Positions 1 to 8,543 of a stretch of 64,000 nucleotides of DNA are shown in pieces. The notes below the pieces were generated by a model. That model did not search any database, was not told the DNA's origin, and saw only the letters and a list, made by a program, of their open reading frames with translations. Each line of letters starts with the position of its first letter. Within the stretch, counting starts at the first letter, position 1. The DNA is from Marinicellulosiphila megalodicopiae (GTDB taxonomy: Bacteria > Pseudomonadota > Gammaproteobacteria > Pseudomonadales > Natronospirillaceae). The translations under genes and the position numbers were made by a program. The DNA lies in NCBI RefSeq assembly GCF_045862395.1, contig NZ_AP023087.1, forward strand, positions 2,604,001-2,668,000, in the 5' to 3' direction.

Positions 1-1467
1 AAATGCGCGAGCAATAGCAATGCGTTGTTTTTGACCACCAGAAAGATTTGAACCATCTGCTTGTATCATAGTTTGCAACTGGCCATCCATATGCTCAGCA
101 AACTCCCAAACATGGGCATGAATAGCCGCTTTTTTTACATTTTCTTCATTGGCATGAGGCTGACCAAATGCGATATTGTCATATAATGTTCCAGCAAAAA
201 TAATTGGCTGCTGTGTCACTAAAGCGATATGACTTCTAAGACTGTGAAGTGTCAACTGATCAATAGACTGATTATTTATTTGAATACAACCAGATTGAGC
301 ATTATATAATCTCACAATCAATTGAATTAAAGTACTTTTACCTGAACCAGAACGTCCAACAAGAGCAACTGTTTGACCGGATCGAATTTCGATATTAATT
401 TTATCTAGCACCGTTTTTTCTGATTCGGGGTATGTAAATTCTAAATTTTTGATAGATAAATCACATTTTTTTTCATCTAAAATATCTGTGCCACTGTCTT
501 GCTCTTTGACTAAATCCATTTGAGAAAACACCATTTTACTGGCTTCAGAGATTTTATTGTAACGATCATTCAGTTTAGATAAATTTTTAAACGGCCTTGC
601 ACACCCAACTAATGCAGTAAAAACTGCAACCAATTTACCCACTTCGACTTCAAGGTTAAACGATGCCCAAATAACAATCCCCAATCCAACACCTGAAATA
701 ACATTGACAATTAAAATAGAAAAACATTTGGTTACCACTACTTTAATACTTTGAGATTTGGTTACTTTGCTTTGAGATGAAAACTTACCAAATTGATTAT
801 CTTGCTGAGTAAAGACCCTAATTACTTCTTGACCTTTTACATTTTCATTAAATGTTTCTGTCAAAACTCCAAGTGATTTTTGTACTTTTCTATTATATTT
901 TCTAAAAAACTTAGTGCTATAGCTCACTGAAAAAGCAATAAATGGAAATACTGTAAAAAAGACTAACGTTAACTCCCAACTTTGATACAAGGCAGCACCA
1001 ATAAAGGCAATTATACCTAATGCATCTCTTAGTATTACCGTTAAAAAACCAGAGTAAAAAGTTCGCATTTGCTCAATATTAAAAATAAGTTTACTGAGCA
1101 TTTCTCCTGTTGATATATTTTTTATAAATTGAATATCAGTAAATTGCAGTTTTTTAAAATAATCAATTCGAATTTTATGGCCAACTTCAAATCCAATTCG
1201 TTCAATGAAATAAACGGCAATGAAATTACTCAAGCCCAAAAACACAAATAATAAAAATATTTTAAACGGCAAAGTTAATATCGAATACTGTATTTCTTCG
1301 GATAAAAAATCAGGTGATCCAAATGTTTTTGCTGTTGATGTTAATTCGGCAATCATTGAAATTTGTAATGATTGAGCAAAAGCAGCGCATAAAAATCCAA
1401 CAACCGTTAAGATCCAATATAATTTATATGTTTTTGAATAGCTAAAAATCCGACTGAATATACTCAT
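1..1467 (-). CDS. msbA: Lipid A export ABC transporter MsbA (3' end outside window)
   Basis: This is a half-size ABC exporter, fused membrane domain plus ATPase, that flips lipid A-core across the inner membrane. I read 489 residues from ATG 1467 to the window edge without a stop. Several hydrophobic segments fill roughly the first 300 residues. The nucleotide-binding domain has Walker A GRSGSGKST (coding bases about 331-360), a Q-loop TQQP and the signature LSGGQKQR just before the edge. Walker B and the H-loop lie outside. It is the third gene after exbB and exbD, a common gammaproteobacterial order usually continued by lpxK, and this context favours MsbA over a drug exporter. The start lies 12 bases after the exbD stop, consistent with one transcript. 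Confidence 0.88.
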   Translation of the reverse strand, partial: MSIFSRIFSYSKTYKLYWILTVVGFLCAAFAQSLQISMIAELTSTAKTFGSPDFLSEEIQYSILTLPFKIFLLFVFLGLSNFIAVYFIERIGFEVGHKIRIDYFKKLQFTDIQFIKNISTGEMLSKLIFNIEQMRTFYSGFLTVILRDALGIIAFIGAALYQSWELTLVFFTVFPFIAFSVSYSTKFFRKYNRKVQKSLGVLTETFNENVKGQEVIRVFTQQDNQFGKFSSQSKVTKSQSIKVVVTKCFSILIVNVISGVGLGIVIWASFNLEVEVGKLVAVFTALVGCARPFKNLSKLNDRYNKISEASKMVFSQMDLVKEQDSGTDILDEKKCDLSIKNLEFTYPESEKTVLDKINIEIRSGQTVALVGRSGSGKSTLIQLIVRLYNAQSGCIQINNQSIDQLTLHSLRSHIALVTQQPIIFAGTLYDNIAFGQPHANEENVKKAAIHAHVWEFAEHMDGQLQTMIQADGSNLSGGQKQRIAIARAF

Positions 1468-1479
1468 AAATACTAATGA

Positions 1480-1896
1480 TTACTCTTGAAGTTGTTGCGT
1501 CACTATAAATAAGTTTTGATAACCCATGCTTGCTAAGGTTTGTGTGACAAGTACATAACTTTCGATTGGAGATTTTTGATCGGCTCGGTAATAAAACTTT
1601 GTGTCTTTTGGCAGACTCATTTCACCTAATACATACTTTAAATTATTTTCACTGTTTTTATTTAAAGTTTGATCATTCACTGAAATCTTCCCTGAAGCAT
1701 CAACAATTATTTCAATTTTCTTATCATCAGATTGCACTGTATTGCTCGATGATTGTGGCAAAGTGATGTCTTGCTCATAATTTTTATTAAATGTCGTACT
1801 GACCATAAAAAAGATAAGTAATAAAAAGACGACATCTATTAGAGGCGTTAAATTGACTTGCGCCTCTTCTCTTTGTTTGGTTCGAAATCTAATCAC
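1480..1896 (-). CDS. exbD: ExbD/TolR-family biopolymer transport protein
   Basis: Inner-membrane protein that works with an ExbB/TolQ-type channel to couple the proton gradient to envelope work. At 138 residues it has the usual family length. It has a short cytoplasmic N-terminus, one transmembrane helix at about residues 16-37 with the conserved Asp in NLTPLIDVVFLLLIFF, and a periplasmic domain at about 45-138. It starts 3 bases after the exbB stop and precedes msbA, so the three are probably co-transcribed. This unlinked ExbB-ExbD pair beside msbA is common in gammaproteobacteria. What it energises there is not evident from the sequence. Confidence 0.92.
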   Translation of the reverse strand: MIRFRTKQREEAQVNLTPLIDVVFLLLIFFMVSTTFNKNYEQDITLPQSSSNTVQSDDKKIEIIVDASGKISVNDQTLNKNSENNLKYVLGEMSLPKDTKFYYRADQKSPIESYVLVTQTLASMGYQNLFIVTQQLQE

Positions 1897-1899
1897 GAA

Positions 1900-2511
1900 T
1901 CAATCGTCCTTTTCAGTATGGATCGCATCAACTAATTTAGTACTGGCCTGCTCCATAGAAATCAACAGGTTATCGACTTTACGCTGAAGGGCTCGGTGAA
2001 AAATCATCGCAGGGATTGCAACCGTTAAACCTGCTGCTGTGGTTATTAATGCTTGCTGTATTCCGCCAGCTAATGGCGCAGGGTTTCCAGCACCTCCTAT
2101 CATTAATTCACCAAATACATCAATCATTCCAATAACTGTGCCTAACAACCCCAATAATGGCGTTACCATAACAATGGTGCCTAAAAGACTTAAAAAACGT
2201 TCTAATTCGTGAGATACGTGAGTTCCGCTTTCGATAATGGCGTCTTTCATGGCTTCACGACCGTGTTTAGATGCGGTTAAACCTGAAGATAAGATTTGTC
2301 CAAATGCAGAAGATTGCTTTAATTGTTTGAGCTTATTACCATCTAATTGATTGTTTTTAATCCAACCCCAAACCTGAGGTAAGGTTTCTTTTGGTTGAAC
2401 AGCATTTTGGCGAAGCGCCCAGTATCTTTCTGCAATAATAGCAATGGATAAAATAGAACTTGCAACAATGGGGATCATTAACCACCCACCTTGACGAATA
2501 ATTTCAAACAC
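1900..2511 (-). CDS. exbB: ExbB/TolQ/MotA-family proton channel protein
   Basis: Partner of the adjacent ExbD. The 203 residues contain an N-terminal helix (about 10-28), a cytoplasmic stretch, and two C-terminal helices (about 108-130 and 150-175) that hold the conserved signature LLGLLGTVIGMIDVF and the TTAAGLTVAIPA segment, which line the proton path in this family. It is the first gene of the exbB-exbD-msbA set. The promoter should lie in the 439-base gap upstream, but I did not find a convincing -35/-10 pair. Confidence 0.92.
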   Translation of the reverse strand: MFEIIRQGGWLMIPIVASSILSIAIIAERYWALRQNAVQPKETLPQVWGWIKNNQLDGNKLKQLKQSSAFGQILSSGLTASKHGREAMKDAIIESGTHVSHELERFLSLLGTIVMVTPLLGLLGTVIGMIDVFGELMIGGAGNPAPLAGGIQQALITTAAGLTVAIPAMIFHRALQRKVDNLLISMEQASTKLVDAIHTEKDD

Positions 2512-2950
2512 AGTGAACTCCTATAAAAAAACAGCGGGCACTTTACCATAAAACCTTTGAATTTCGTAACACTGTTCATCACGTTTTCGGCTCAAATTTT
2601 AGACTGTTTTTTATGCAACCCCATCCATATATCATTTGTATTTTCAACATTTATTTTTAATAAATAAAGGCAAAAAATTGTTGCTTTTCGTTCAAGCCAG
2701 ACAATATCTAGGCTCAACTCTGTCAACGGTTATACACAATATTTTGAAAGTATCATTTTTCTGTCACATGAGCCGAATATCGAATTTTGACCGTCAAAAC
2801 TCTGCTAACCCCTTGATTTGTATGGGTTTTGAGCTGACTATTTTTTAACCAAAGGTAAACATCCTTGTGTTTTTCTATGCGCGAGCAGGTTAAATAACAG
2901 TTACTCACAAACTTATCCACAAATTCTGTGGACAACATTAATGCACCATT
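2512..2950. other. Intergenic region with a cluster of DnaA-box-like 9-mers
   Basis: This 439-base gap holds no convincing gene: its open frames are short, overlap each other on both strands and resemble nothing. It contains TTATACACA at 2730-2738, TTATCCACA at 2913-2921 (both match the consensus DnaA box TTWTNCACA) and TTGTCCACA on the minus strand at 2927-2935 (one mismatch). TTACTCACA at 2901-2909 also differs by one base. The boxes at 2913 and 2927 face each other. An AT-rich stretch lies at 2640-2680. This could be a DnaA-regulated promoter region, a DnaA-titration site or an origin. No dnaA, gidA or parAB is in view to support an origin. Confidence 0.4.
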
Positions 2951-4309
2951 TTAGTGAGCTGTACAATAATGCACCAACATAAATTCTTTAATTCCTTCCA
3001 AAGCTCCCTCACGGCCATATCCCGAATGTTTGATACCACCAAATGGCGCATAGGCATTAGAAATTACACCTGTATTTATAGCCAACATTCCTACTTGGAT
3101 ATTACGTGCACCCTTTTTAATCTCGGCATCGTTTTCGGTGAATAAATAAGCGGCTAACCCCATTTTAGATTGATTGATATGTTCGATCAGTTTGTCTAAA
3201 TTTGAATAACTACTCATGGACAAAACAGGAGCAAACCATTCTTTATGCTCATTGTGATCAGGGTATAAATTTTGTTTAAGCAGCATAGGTGTAAAACAAG
3301 TGCCGTCATAAGCATTTTGCCCTACTGCTAAAATCTGTGCGCCAGATTGCATAAGCTGCGCTACCCACTGTTTAGTTTGCTCATACGCCTTTGCGTGAAT
3401 CATTGGGCCAATTGATGTGTTTTCATCTAATCCATCACCACATACAAGCTGCTGGATTTTTTCGCTCAATTTGGCTGTTAATTCCGCTTCAACGGACTCA
3501 TGAACATACAAATGATTAATAGCCACACAGGTTTGACCTGCATTTCGAAATTTTGCCTGCATGATGCCAGCTACCGCTAGGTCAATATCTGCAAATTGCG
3601 ACACAATACAAGGCGCGTCGCCCCCAAGCTCTAAAGATAATCGCTTAATATCAAAAGCAGATTGCGCAATTAATAACTGCCCTACTCGTGTTGAACCTGT
3701 AAATGATATTTTACGAACACGACTATCTTGCATAATGATTGAACTAAACAATGCAGCATCACTGACACATAGCTCTAACAAACCCGATTTATTAAACGCC
3801 TGATCAAATAATTGAACCATTGCTTTTGCGGATAACGGGGTTAATTCTGAACATTTGGCAATCACTGTATTTCCTGCTGCAATGGCAGGTGCAATTTTAC
3901 GAACCAACATTGCGATAGGAAAATTCCATGGCGTGATAAACGCACAAACACCCATTGAACGCAGGGACACCCAAACGGAATCAGCGGTTTGTTTGGCCTC
4001 AAAAAACGACTCATCTTTGATTAACTGCGCATAATACTCAATATAAGACAGCGCGTAATCCACCTCACCTATCGCCTCAATTAAAGGCTTACCCTGCTCT
4101 TGAGTGATCAACCCTGCCAATAGTGGCTTTTGTTGGGTTAACAGTTGCGCCCAACGCTCTAACCCTTCTATCTTTTGTTTTAATGTGAGTGGTTGTTTGT
4201 AGGCATCGGCGCATCGATCTATTTTTTGTTTGATGATTAATTCATCATCTAAAGGACATTCACAAATTATTTCTTGAGTAAATGGATTCTTAACTGAAAC
4301 TGTATTCAT
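2951..4309 (-). CDS. NAD(P)-dependent aldehyde dehydrogenase, succinate-semialdehyde dehydrogenase type
   Basis: Oxidises an aldehyde to the acid; the closest-looking family is GabD-type succinate-semialdehyde dehydrogenase. At 452 residues it is slightly shorter than the usual 480, the missing part being at the N-terminus. Visible motifs are the Rossmann segment PWNFPIAMLVRKIAPAIAAGN, read in parts near residues 127-147, FTGSTRVG (about 203-210), the general base in LELGGDAP (E227) and the nucleophile in NAGQTC (C261). The usual KPSE cofactor-binding motif reads KCSE (K152). The ATG is preceded by an AGGTGAG ribosome-binding site. No gabT or gabP is nearby, so the substrate is uncertain. Confidence 0.8.
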   Translation of the reverse strand: MNTVSVKNPFTQEIICECPLDDELIIKQKIDRCADAYKQPLTLKQKIEGLERWAQLLTQQKPLLAGLITQEQGKPLIEAIGEVDYALSYIEYYAQLIKDESFFEAKQTADSVWVSLRSMGVCAFITPWNFPIAMLVRKIAPAIAAGNTVIAKCSELTPLSAKAMVQLFDQAFNKSGLLELCVSDAALFSSIIMQDSRVRKISFTGSTRVGQLLIAQSAFDIKRLSLELGGDAPCIVSQFADIDLAVAGIMQAKFRNAGQTCVAINHLYVHESVEAELTAKLSEKIQQLVCGDGLDENTSIGPMIHAKAYEQTKQWVAQLMQSGAQILAVGQNAYDGTCFTPMLLKQNLYPDHNEHKEWFAPVLSMSSYSNLDKLIEHINQSKMGLAAYLFTENDAEIKKGARNIQVGMLAINTGVISNAYAPFGGIKHSGYGREGALEGIKEFMLVHYCTAH

Positions 4310-4340
4310 AACTCACCTTAGACATTTAAAATAAACACAC

Positions 4341-4366
4341 ATAAAAAAAGCCACATAAGTGGCTTT
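4341..4366 (-). terminator. Rho-independent terminator after ffh
   Basis: AAAGCCAC (4347-4354) pairs with GTGGCTTT (4359-4366) around an ATAA loop. On the minus strand the hairpin is followed by a T-rich run (complement of 4341-4349). It lies 12 bases past the ffh stop. Confidence 0.8.
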
Positions 4367-4378
4367 AATTAAGACAAT

Positions 4379-5749
4379 TTACATTCTTGGCATTCCGCCA
4401 CCGCCGCCTGGCATCATGCCATTCATAGAGCGCATCATTTTAGACATGCCGCCTTTTTGGCTCATTTTCTTCATCATTTTTTGCATTTGCTTAAACTGCT
4501 TTAACAAACGATTCACATCTTGAATCTGCTTACCTGCACCTGCTGCAATTCGCTTTTTACGTGAGCCTACAATCTTGTCTGGAAAACGACGTTCCATGGG
4601 TGTCATTGAATTAATCAATGCTTCCATTTCAACGAACATTTTGTCATTTACCATGCCAGCTGCCTGTTTCATACCGCCCATGCCAGGTAATTTGTCCATT
4701 AAGCCGCCAATGCCGCCCATGTTTTTCATTTGCTCTAATTGATCTTTAAAATCAACTAAATCAAAGCCTTTGCCTTTTTTGATTTTTTTAGCAAGTTTGT
4801 CGGCTTTGTCTTTATCAACTTTACGCTCTACTTCTTCAATCAGCGATAACATATCGCCCATATCTAAAATACGAGACGCGATACGATCTGGATGAAACGG
4901 CTCTAACGCATCGACTTTTTCGCCCATACCCATAAACTTAATAGGCTTACCAGTAATTTGACGAACAGATAACGCCGCACCGCCTCGAGCATCACCATCG
5001 GCTTTGGTTAAGATCACACCGGTTAACGGTAAAGCATCGTTAAACGCTTTAGCCGTATTCGCCGCATCTTGACCGGTCATGGCATCAACCACAAACAATG
5101 TCTCAATTGGCGTAATGTGCGCATGTAGATCTTGAATCTCAGTCATCATGGCATCATCAATTGCCAAACGACCTGCTGTATCGACGATTAACACATCCGC
5201 ATAAGACGTTTTAGCGCTTCTTAATGCAGCAGATGCGATGTCTTTTGGATCTTGATCAACAGTAGATGGAAAGAACATTGCGCCCACTTCAGCACTTAAT
5301 GTTTCTAGCTGTTTAATCGCCGCTGGACGATAAACATCCGCAGACACCAACATGACTTTTTTCTTTTCACGTTCAATTAAGAACTTAGCTAATTTAGCAG
5401 CAGAGGTGGTTTTACCCGCACCTTGCAAACCTGCCATTAAAATTACTGCTGGCGGTTGAGCGGCTAAATTTAAGGATTCGTTTTTCTCGCCCATTACCAT
5501 TTCTAGTTCAGATTGGACGATCTTTAGAAATTGCTGACCTGGGTTTAACGCTTTTGCGACTTCGCTGCCAACAGCACGTAGCTTAACGGCTTCAACAAAT
5601 GTCTTTACCACAGGCAATGCAACATCCGCCTCTAATAAGGCCATACGCACTTCACGCAACGTGTCTTTAATATTGTCTTCTGTTAATTTTGCCTGCCCAG
5701 TTATTGACTTTAAACTGGCCGACAAGCGTTCGCTTAAGCTTTGAAACAT
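4379..5749 (-). CDS. ffh: Signal recognition particle protein Ffh
   Basis: GTPase subunit of the bacterial signal recognition particle. It binds 4.5S RNA and signal sequences of nascent inner-membrane proteins and docks with FtsY. The 456 residues match the family length (E. coli 453). The N domain covers about 1-90. The G domain has GLQGAGKTT (from residue 107), DTAGR and TKADGDARGG. The C-terminal M domain, from about 300, is rich in Met and ends in a Gly-rich tail. The 4.5S RNA gene is not in the window. It is monocistronic, with a terminator just downstream. Confidence 0.97.
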   Translation of the reverse strand: MFQSLSERLSASLKSITGQAKLTEDNIKDTLREVRMALLEADVALPVVKTFVEAVKLRAVGSEVAKALNPGQQFLKIVQSELEMVMGEKNESLNLAAQPPAVILMAGLQGAGKTTSAAKLAKFLIEREKKKVMLVSADVYRPAAIKQLETLSAEVGAMFFPSTVDQDPKDIASAALRSAKTSYADVLIVDTAGRLAIDDAMMTEIQDLHAHITPIETLFVVDAMTGQDAANTAKAFNDALPLTGVILTKADGDARGGAALSVRQITGKPIKFMGMGEKVDALEPFHPDRIASRILDMGDMLSLIEEVERKVDKDKADKLAKKIKKGKGFDLVDFKDQLEQMKNMGGIGGLMDKLPGMGGMKQAAGMVNDKMFVEMEALINSMTPMERRFPDKIVGSRKKRIAAGAGKQIQDVNRLLKQFKQMQKMMKKMSQKGGMSKMMRSMNGMMPGGGGGMPRM

Positions 5750-5983
5750 CGGTTAGTAATCCTGATATTTAATAATTCGCGCGATTATATCCTTTGAGGA
5801 CACAAGGCTCAATGGCTGGATGTAAATCAACGGGGCTAACGAGCTTTTTATCAATATTGAACCACGATTCAATTTAAAGCAGCACCCTAATATTTAAATA
5901 GTATTTATTATTTAGATTTATATAATGCCTCATAAAATAACGAGCATTTTATGCTATTAAACTTTATAAAGAGGAACGAGAAA

Positions 5984-6562
5984 ATGAAAAAAATACTTTT
6001 AACTGCTGGTATCTGTAGTGTGTGCGTGACAGCCATGTCCGCAAACATTGGTGAAAACTTTGAAGCGGGCAGCTTTCAATTAGGTGGACATGCATCTTTT
6101 TACAATAATGACGGCGAAACAACTTTTAGATTTGAACCTAATGCCACCTTTTTTGTTTCTGAAGGTGTTTCAACAGGTGTCAACTTTAATTATAGATCTA
6201 CAAATAATAGCAATGACATAAAAGACTCTTACTTCTCACTAGGCTCTTCAATCAATTACACATTTGGTTACGTTGCTACCGCTCAATCTGGTATAGCTTA
6301 TAAAGTAGGAGCAAGTGCATACTTAAGTAAATATAAATATGACGGTGTAGGCTATGATGCAAATATATGGGTTAATCCGTTTTTTAGAGCTGATTATTTC
6401 TTAAGTCCTAGAATCAGCGTTTACGGTGTTACCTCACCAATAGACTTTAATTTAACAGCTGGCGAAAATGAGGATTTCGTAAATACTGAATTAAGTTTTA
6501 CAGTTGGCTTAAGTTATACATTTGCAAGAAAAGACATTATTTGGGATAACGTAAGCAAATAA
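5984..6562 (+). CDS. Small outer-membrane beta-barrel protein, function unknown
   Basis: I start at ATG 5984 because GAGG lies 11 bases upstream and the product then begins with a clean signal peptide (MKKILLTAG...TAMSA). An ATG at 5951 in the same frame would add 11 polar residues. The mature part, about 172 residues, alternates hydrophobic and polar residues with frequent Gly and Tyr/Phe strand ends, and finishes in a strand (SFTVGLSYTFA) followed by a short tail. This is the look of an eight-stranded OmpW/OmpX/OprF-N-type barrel. No specific family is recognised. A TATAAT hexamer at 5921-5926 could be its -10 box; no good -35 was seen. It stands alone between ffh and bolA. Confidence 0.7.
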   Translation: MKKILLTAGICSVCVTAMSANIGENFEAGSFQLGGHASFYNNDGETTFRFEPNATFFVSEGVSTGVNFNYRSTNNSNDIKDSYFSLGSSINYTFGYVATAQSGIAYKVGASAYLSKYKYDGVGYDANIWVNPFFRADYFLSPRISVYGVTSPIDFNLTAGENEDFVNTELSFTVGLSYTFARKDIIWDNVSK

Positions 6563-6578
6563 ATTATTACACTTAAAA

Positions 6579-6612
6579 AAAAGGGTTCAACTTACCAAGG
6601 TTGAACCCTTTT
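6579..6612. terminator. Bidirectional terminator between barrel protein and bolA
   Basis: A 13-bp perfect stem, AAAAGGGTTCAAC (6579-6591) with GTTGAACCCTTTT (6600-6612), has an 8-base loop, with A-run before and T-run after. It can stop both the plus-strand barrel gene and the minus-strand bolA transcript. Confidence 0.85.
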
Positions 6613-6649
6613 CAATACTTAATTAATACAAGTGCATCTTGAAAAATTC

Positions 6650-6952
6650 TTAAATATTTTTACCTGCACAATTAGGCGAAACAGGTACTGTTTGTTTTTT
6701 AGCCCATTGATCAATGGTAAACGGATGAATTGCCAAAGCATGAATCTCTCCTGCCAACTCTTCTTTTAATATCTCATAAATCATTTGATGACGCTTAACG
6801 GGCATCACGCCTTTAAAATGATCACTGACAATCACTAATTTAAAATGTGAGTTTTGTGCAGGCCCAGAATGCATGTGTGACTCATTTTGAATATCTAATA
6901 ATTCAATTGGGTTTATGGCGTTTTGTATTTTTTGCTCTAACAGTTCAATCAT
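6650..6952 (-). CDS. bolA: BolA-family protein
   Basis: Small protein of the BolA/IbaG family, typically partnering monothiol glutaredoxins in iron-sulfur trafficking and acting on morphology genes. The 100 residues show the family core: the N-terminal helix (IELLEQKIQNAI), SHMHSGP, SHFKLVIVSDHF, and the C-terminal helix VKRHQMIYEILKEEL followed by HALAIHPFT, which holds the conserved His. Its start codon overlaps the stop of the mltD tail as TGATG, so in the ancestor it was translationally coupled to mltD. The IS5 insertion in mltD therefore probably alters its expression. Confidence 0.92.
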   Translation of the reverse strand: MIELLEQKIQNAINPIELLDIQNESHMHSGPAQNSHFKLVIVSDHFKGVMPVKRHQMIYEILKEELAGEIHALAIHPFTIDQWAKKQTVPVSPNCAGKNI

Positions 6953-7400
6953 CAGTTTTGGCTCGTTTCGTTTACATTGACATATAAAGTCAGTACTTGT
7001 TTGGGTTGTAAATATTTACCCATAGGTTGATTCCATTGTTTAATTTCATCCAATGTCACATTAAATTTTAAAGCAATGGCAAATAATGAATCTCCGTTTC
7101 GCACGGTGTATCTTATTTTTTTGATGACTGCATTATTGTCAGTATTTTTTTGCCATATCACCAATTTTTGTCCAAGTCGTAATGTATCACTTGGTGCTAA
7201 CCCATTCCATTTGGCTAACGATTGGACACTTACATCATAAGCTTGAGACAAACTCCAAAACGAATCGCCTTTTTTTACCACATGGGTCGACTTCATAGTA
7301 TTTTGTGGCTGTCTTGCTTGTTTTTCTTCGATGCGATTAGATTCGCTGTAAGCATACAAACTACTTTTCTGCGAAGCCGTTGGAATCAATAACGTTTTAC
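6952..7400 (-). pseudogene. mltD: 3' remnant of mltD carrying two LysM domains, cut off by the IS
   Basis: This is the C-terminal part of lytic transglycosylase MltD. The open frame runs from the IS boundary to the stop and contains two LysM peptidoglycan-binding repeats, KKGDSFWSLSQAYDVS and VRNGDSLFAIALKFNVT, plus the remainder of an earlier one. It has no start codon or ribosome-binding site of its own. Joining base 7400 to base 8576 (one copy of the TTAG duplication kept) restores the frame through IRLGKTLLIP and gives an uninterrupted 547-residue MltD. It is most likely not translated as a separate protein, although a TTG at 7389 is possible. Confidence 0.85.
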
Positions 7401-7404
7401 CTAA
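7401..7404. repeat. Target-site duplication of the IS5-family element, left copy
   Basis: CTAA (TTAG on the minus strand) here and again at 8576-8579 brackets the element exactly. A 4-bp YTAR-type duplication is what the IS5 group makes. Confidence 0.85.
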
Positions 7405-7500
7405 GGAATCTCTGATTTAGAATCCTAAAGACTCAATAAAAAAAATCTTACAATTTTTTTCTAAAAAACACCCTGAAATTGCGAAAAAACTCGCATACTT

Positions 7501-7532
7501 CCTAGAATTTGACTGGTTTGCCAAATTCTAGG
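7501..7532 (-). terminator. Hairpin downstream of the IS5 transposase
   Basis: CCTAGAATTTG and CAAATTCTAGG form a perfect 11-bp stem with a 10-base loop, 20 bases past the transposase stop. On the minus strand the next bases are AAGTATGCGAG rather than a T-run, so it may be an RNA-stabilising or translation-blocking hairpin instead of a true terminator. Confidence 0.4.
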
Positions 7533-7551
7533 CACAACTCGCCTAGTTCAT

Positions 7552-8508
7552 TTATAAATTCCTCATCATATAAATATTGGCTAACGTAAATAACATCGTC
7601 AGCTGTGCCGCATTTTTTGCCAGCCCTTTGTATTTCACTTTTCGAAATCCAAACTGACACTTTACGATTCTAAAAATATGCTCCACCTTCGCTCTTAATT
7701 GCGCCTTTATTTTTTCCGTGGCTTTTTTGTCATTGTAAATTGTGCCCGTCCCGTGTTTTTTTACTAATGAACTTGGTCGCTCTGCGATCAGCCATTGGGC
7801 TGAAACATCTTTATTTTCTTCACGCTGATCCGCACCTAAATACCCGCTGTCACCACCTATTAATTTTTCTTCACCGTGCAATAAATTATGCGCTTCGGTC
7901 ACATCATGATGATTAGCCGATGTAAATGTCATGCTGTGCGCCACGCCTGTGTGCATGTCGACACCCACGTGCGCTTTCATTCCAAAATAATATTGATTCG
8001 CTTTTTTGCAGGAATGCATTTCTGGATCGCGTGCTTTCGATTTGTTTTTGGTTGAAGGTGATGCGTGAATAATTGTGGCGTCCATCAGTGTCCCTTCTTT
8101 TAATAATACACCTTGATCAACCATAATTTGGTTCATGGCTTGTTGCATTTTTTCTTGTAATTTATGCTTCTCAAGCAAATGCCTAAATTTTAAGATGGTC
8201 GTTTCATCAGGAATTTTATGTGTTAATTCTAATCGAGCAAATTGTCGCATAGATGCAATTTCATAAAGTGCATCCTCCATTGATGGATCACTCATCGTAT
8301 ACCAGTTTTGCATTAAATGAACACGAAGCATCGTTTCAAGCGGGTAAGGCTGACGACCTTTTTTATGCATTTTTGGATAAAATGGCTCGATGATAGGCAG
8401 AAAAACGCCCCAAGGAACAAGTTCTTCCATTTGATTAAGGAATTTTTCTTTTCGAGTTTGTTTTCGTTTTAAATGGGATTCTGCGTCTGTAAAGCTGAGT
8501 TGTTTCAT
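7552..8508 (-). CDS. IS5-family transposase
   Basis: DDE transposase of 318 residues, full length for the family. The N-terminal DUF772-type helical region includes QPYPLETMLRVHLMQNWY. The catalytic triad is visible as D143 (LMDATIIH), D220 (GGDSGYLG) and E276 (RAKVEHIFRIVK), the last inside the typical IS5 YREK-like region. No frameshift or internal stop is present. It is the only gene of the element. Confidence 0.95.
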   Translation of the reverse strand: MKQLSFTDAESHLKRKQTRKEKFLNQMEELVPWGVFLPIIEPFYPKMHKKGRQPYPLETMLRVHLMQNWYTMSDPSMEDALYEIASMRQFARLELTHKIPDETTILKFRHLLEKHKLQEKMQQAMNQIMVDQGVLLKEGTLMDATIIHASPSTKNKSKARDPEMHSCKKANQYYFGMKAHVGVDMHTGVAHSMTFTSANHHDVTEAHNLLHGEEKLIGGDSGYLGADQREENKDVSAQWLIAERPSSLVKKHGTGTIYNDKKATEKIKAQLRAKVEHIFRIVKCQFGFRKVKYKGLAKNAAQLTMLFTLANIYMMRNL

Positions 8509-8543
8509 GTGATATATAGGTTTTATTTAAAATTAATGGACAC

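Noticed and set aside
2636..2938. Two opposing open frames of 61-70 codons upstream of the aldehyde dehydrogenase
   Set aside because: They overlap each other, lack ribosome-binding sites and have no recognisable sequence.
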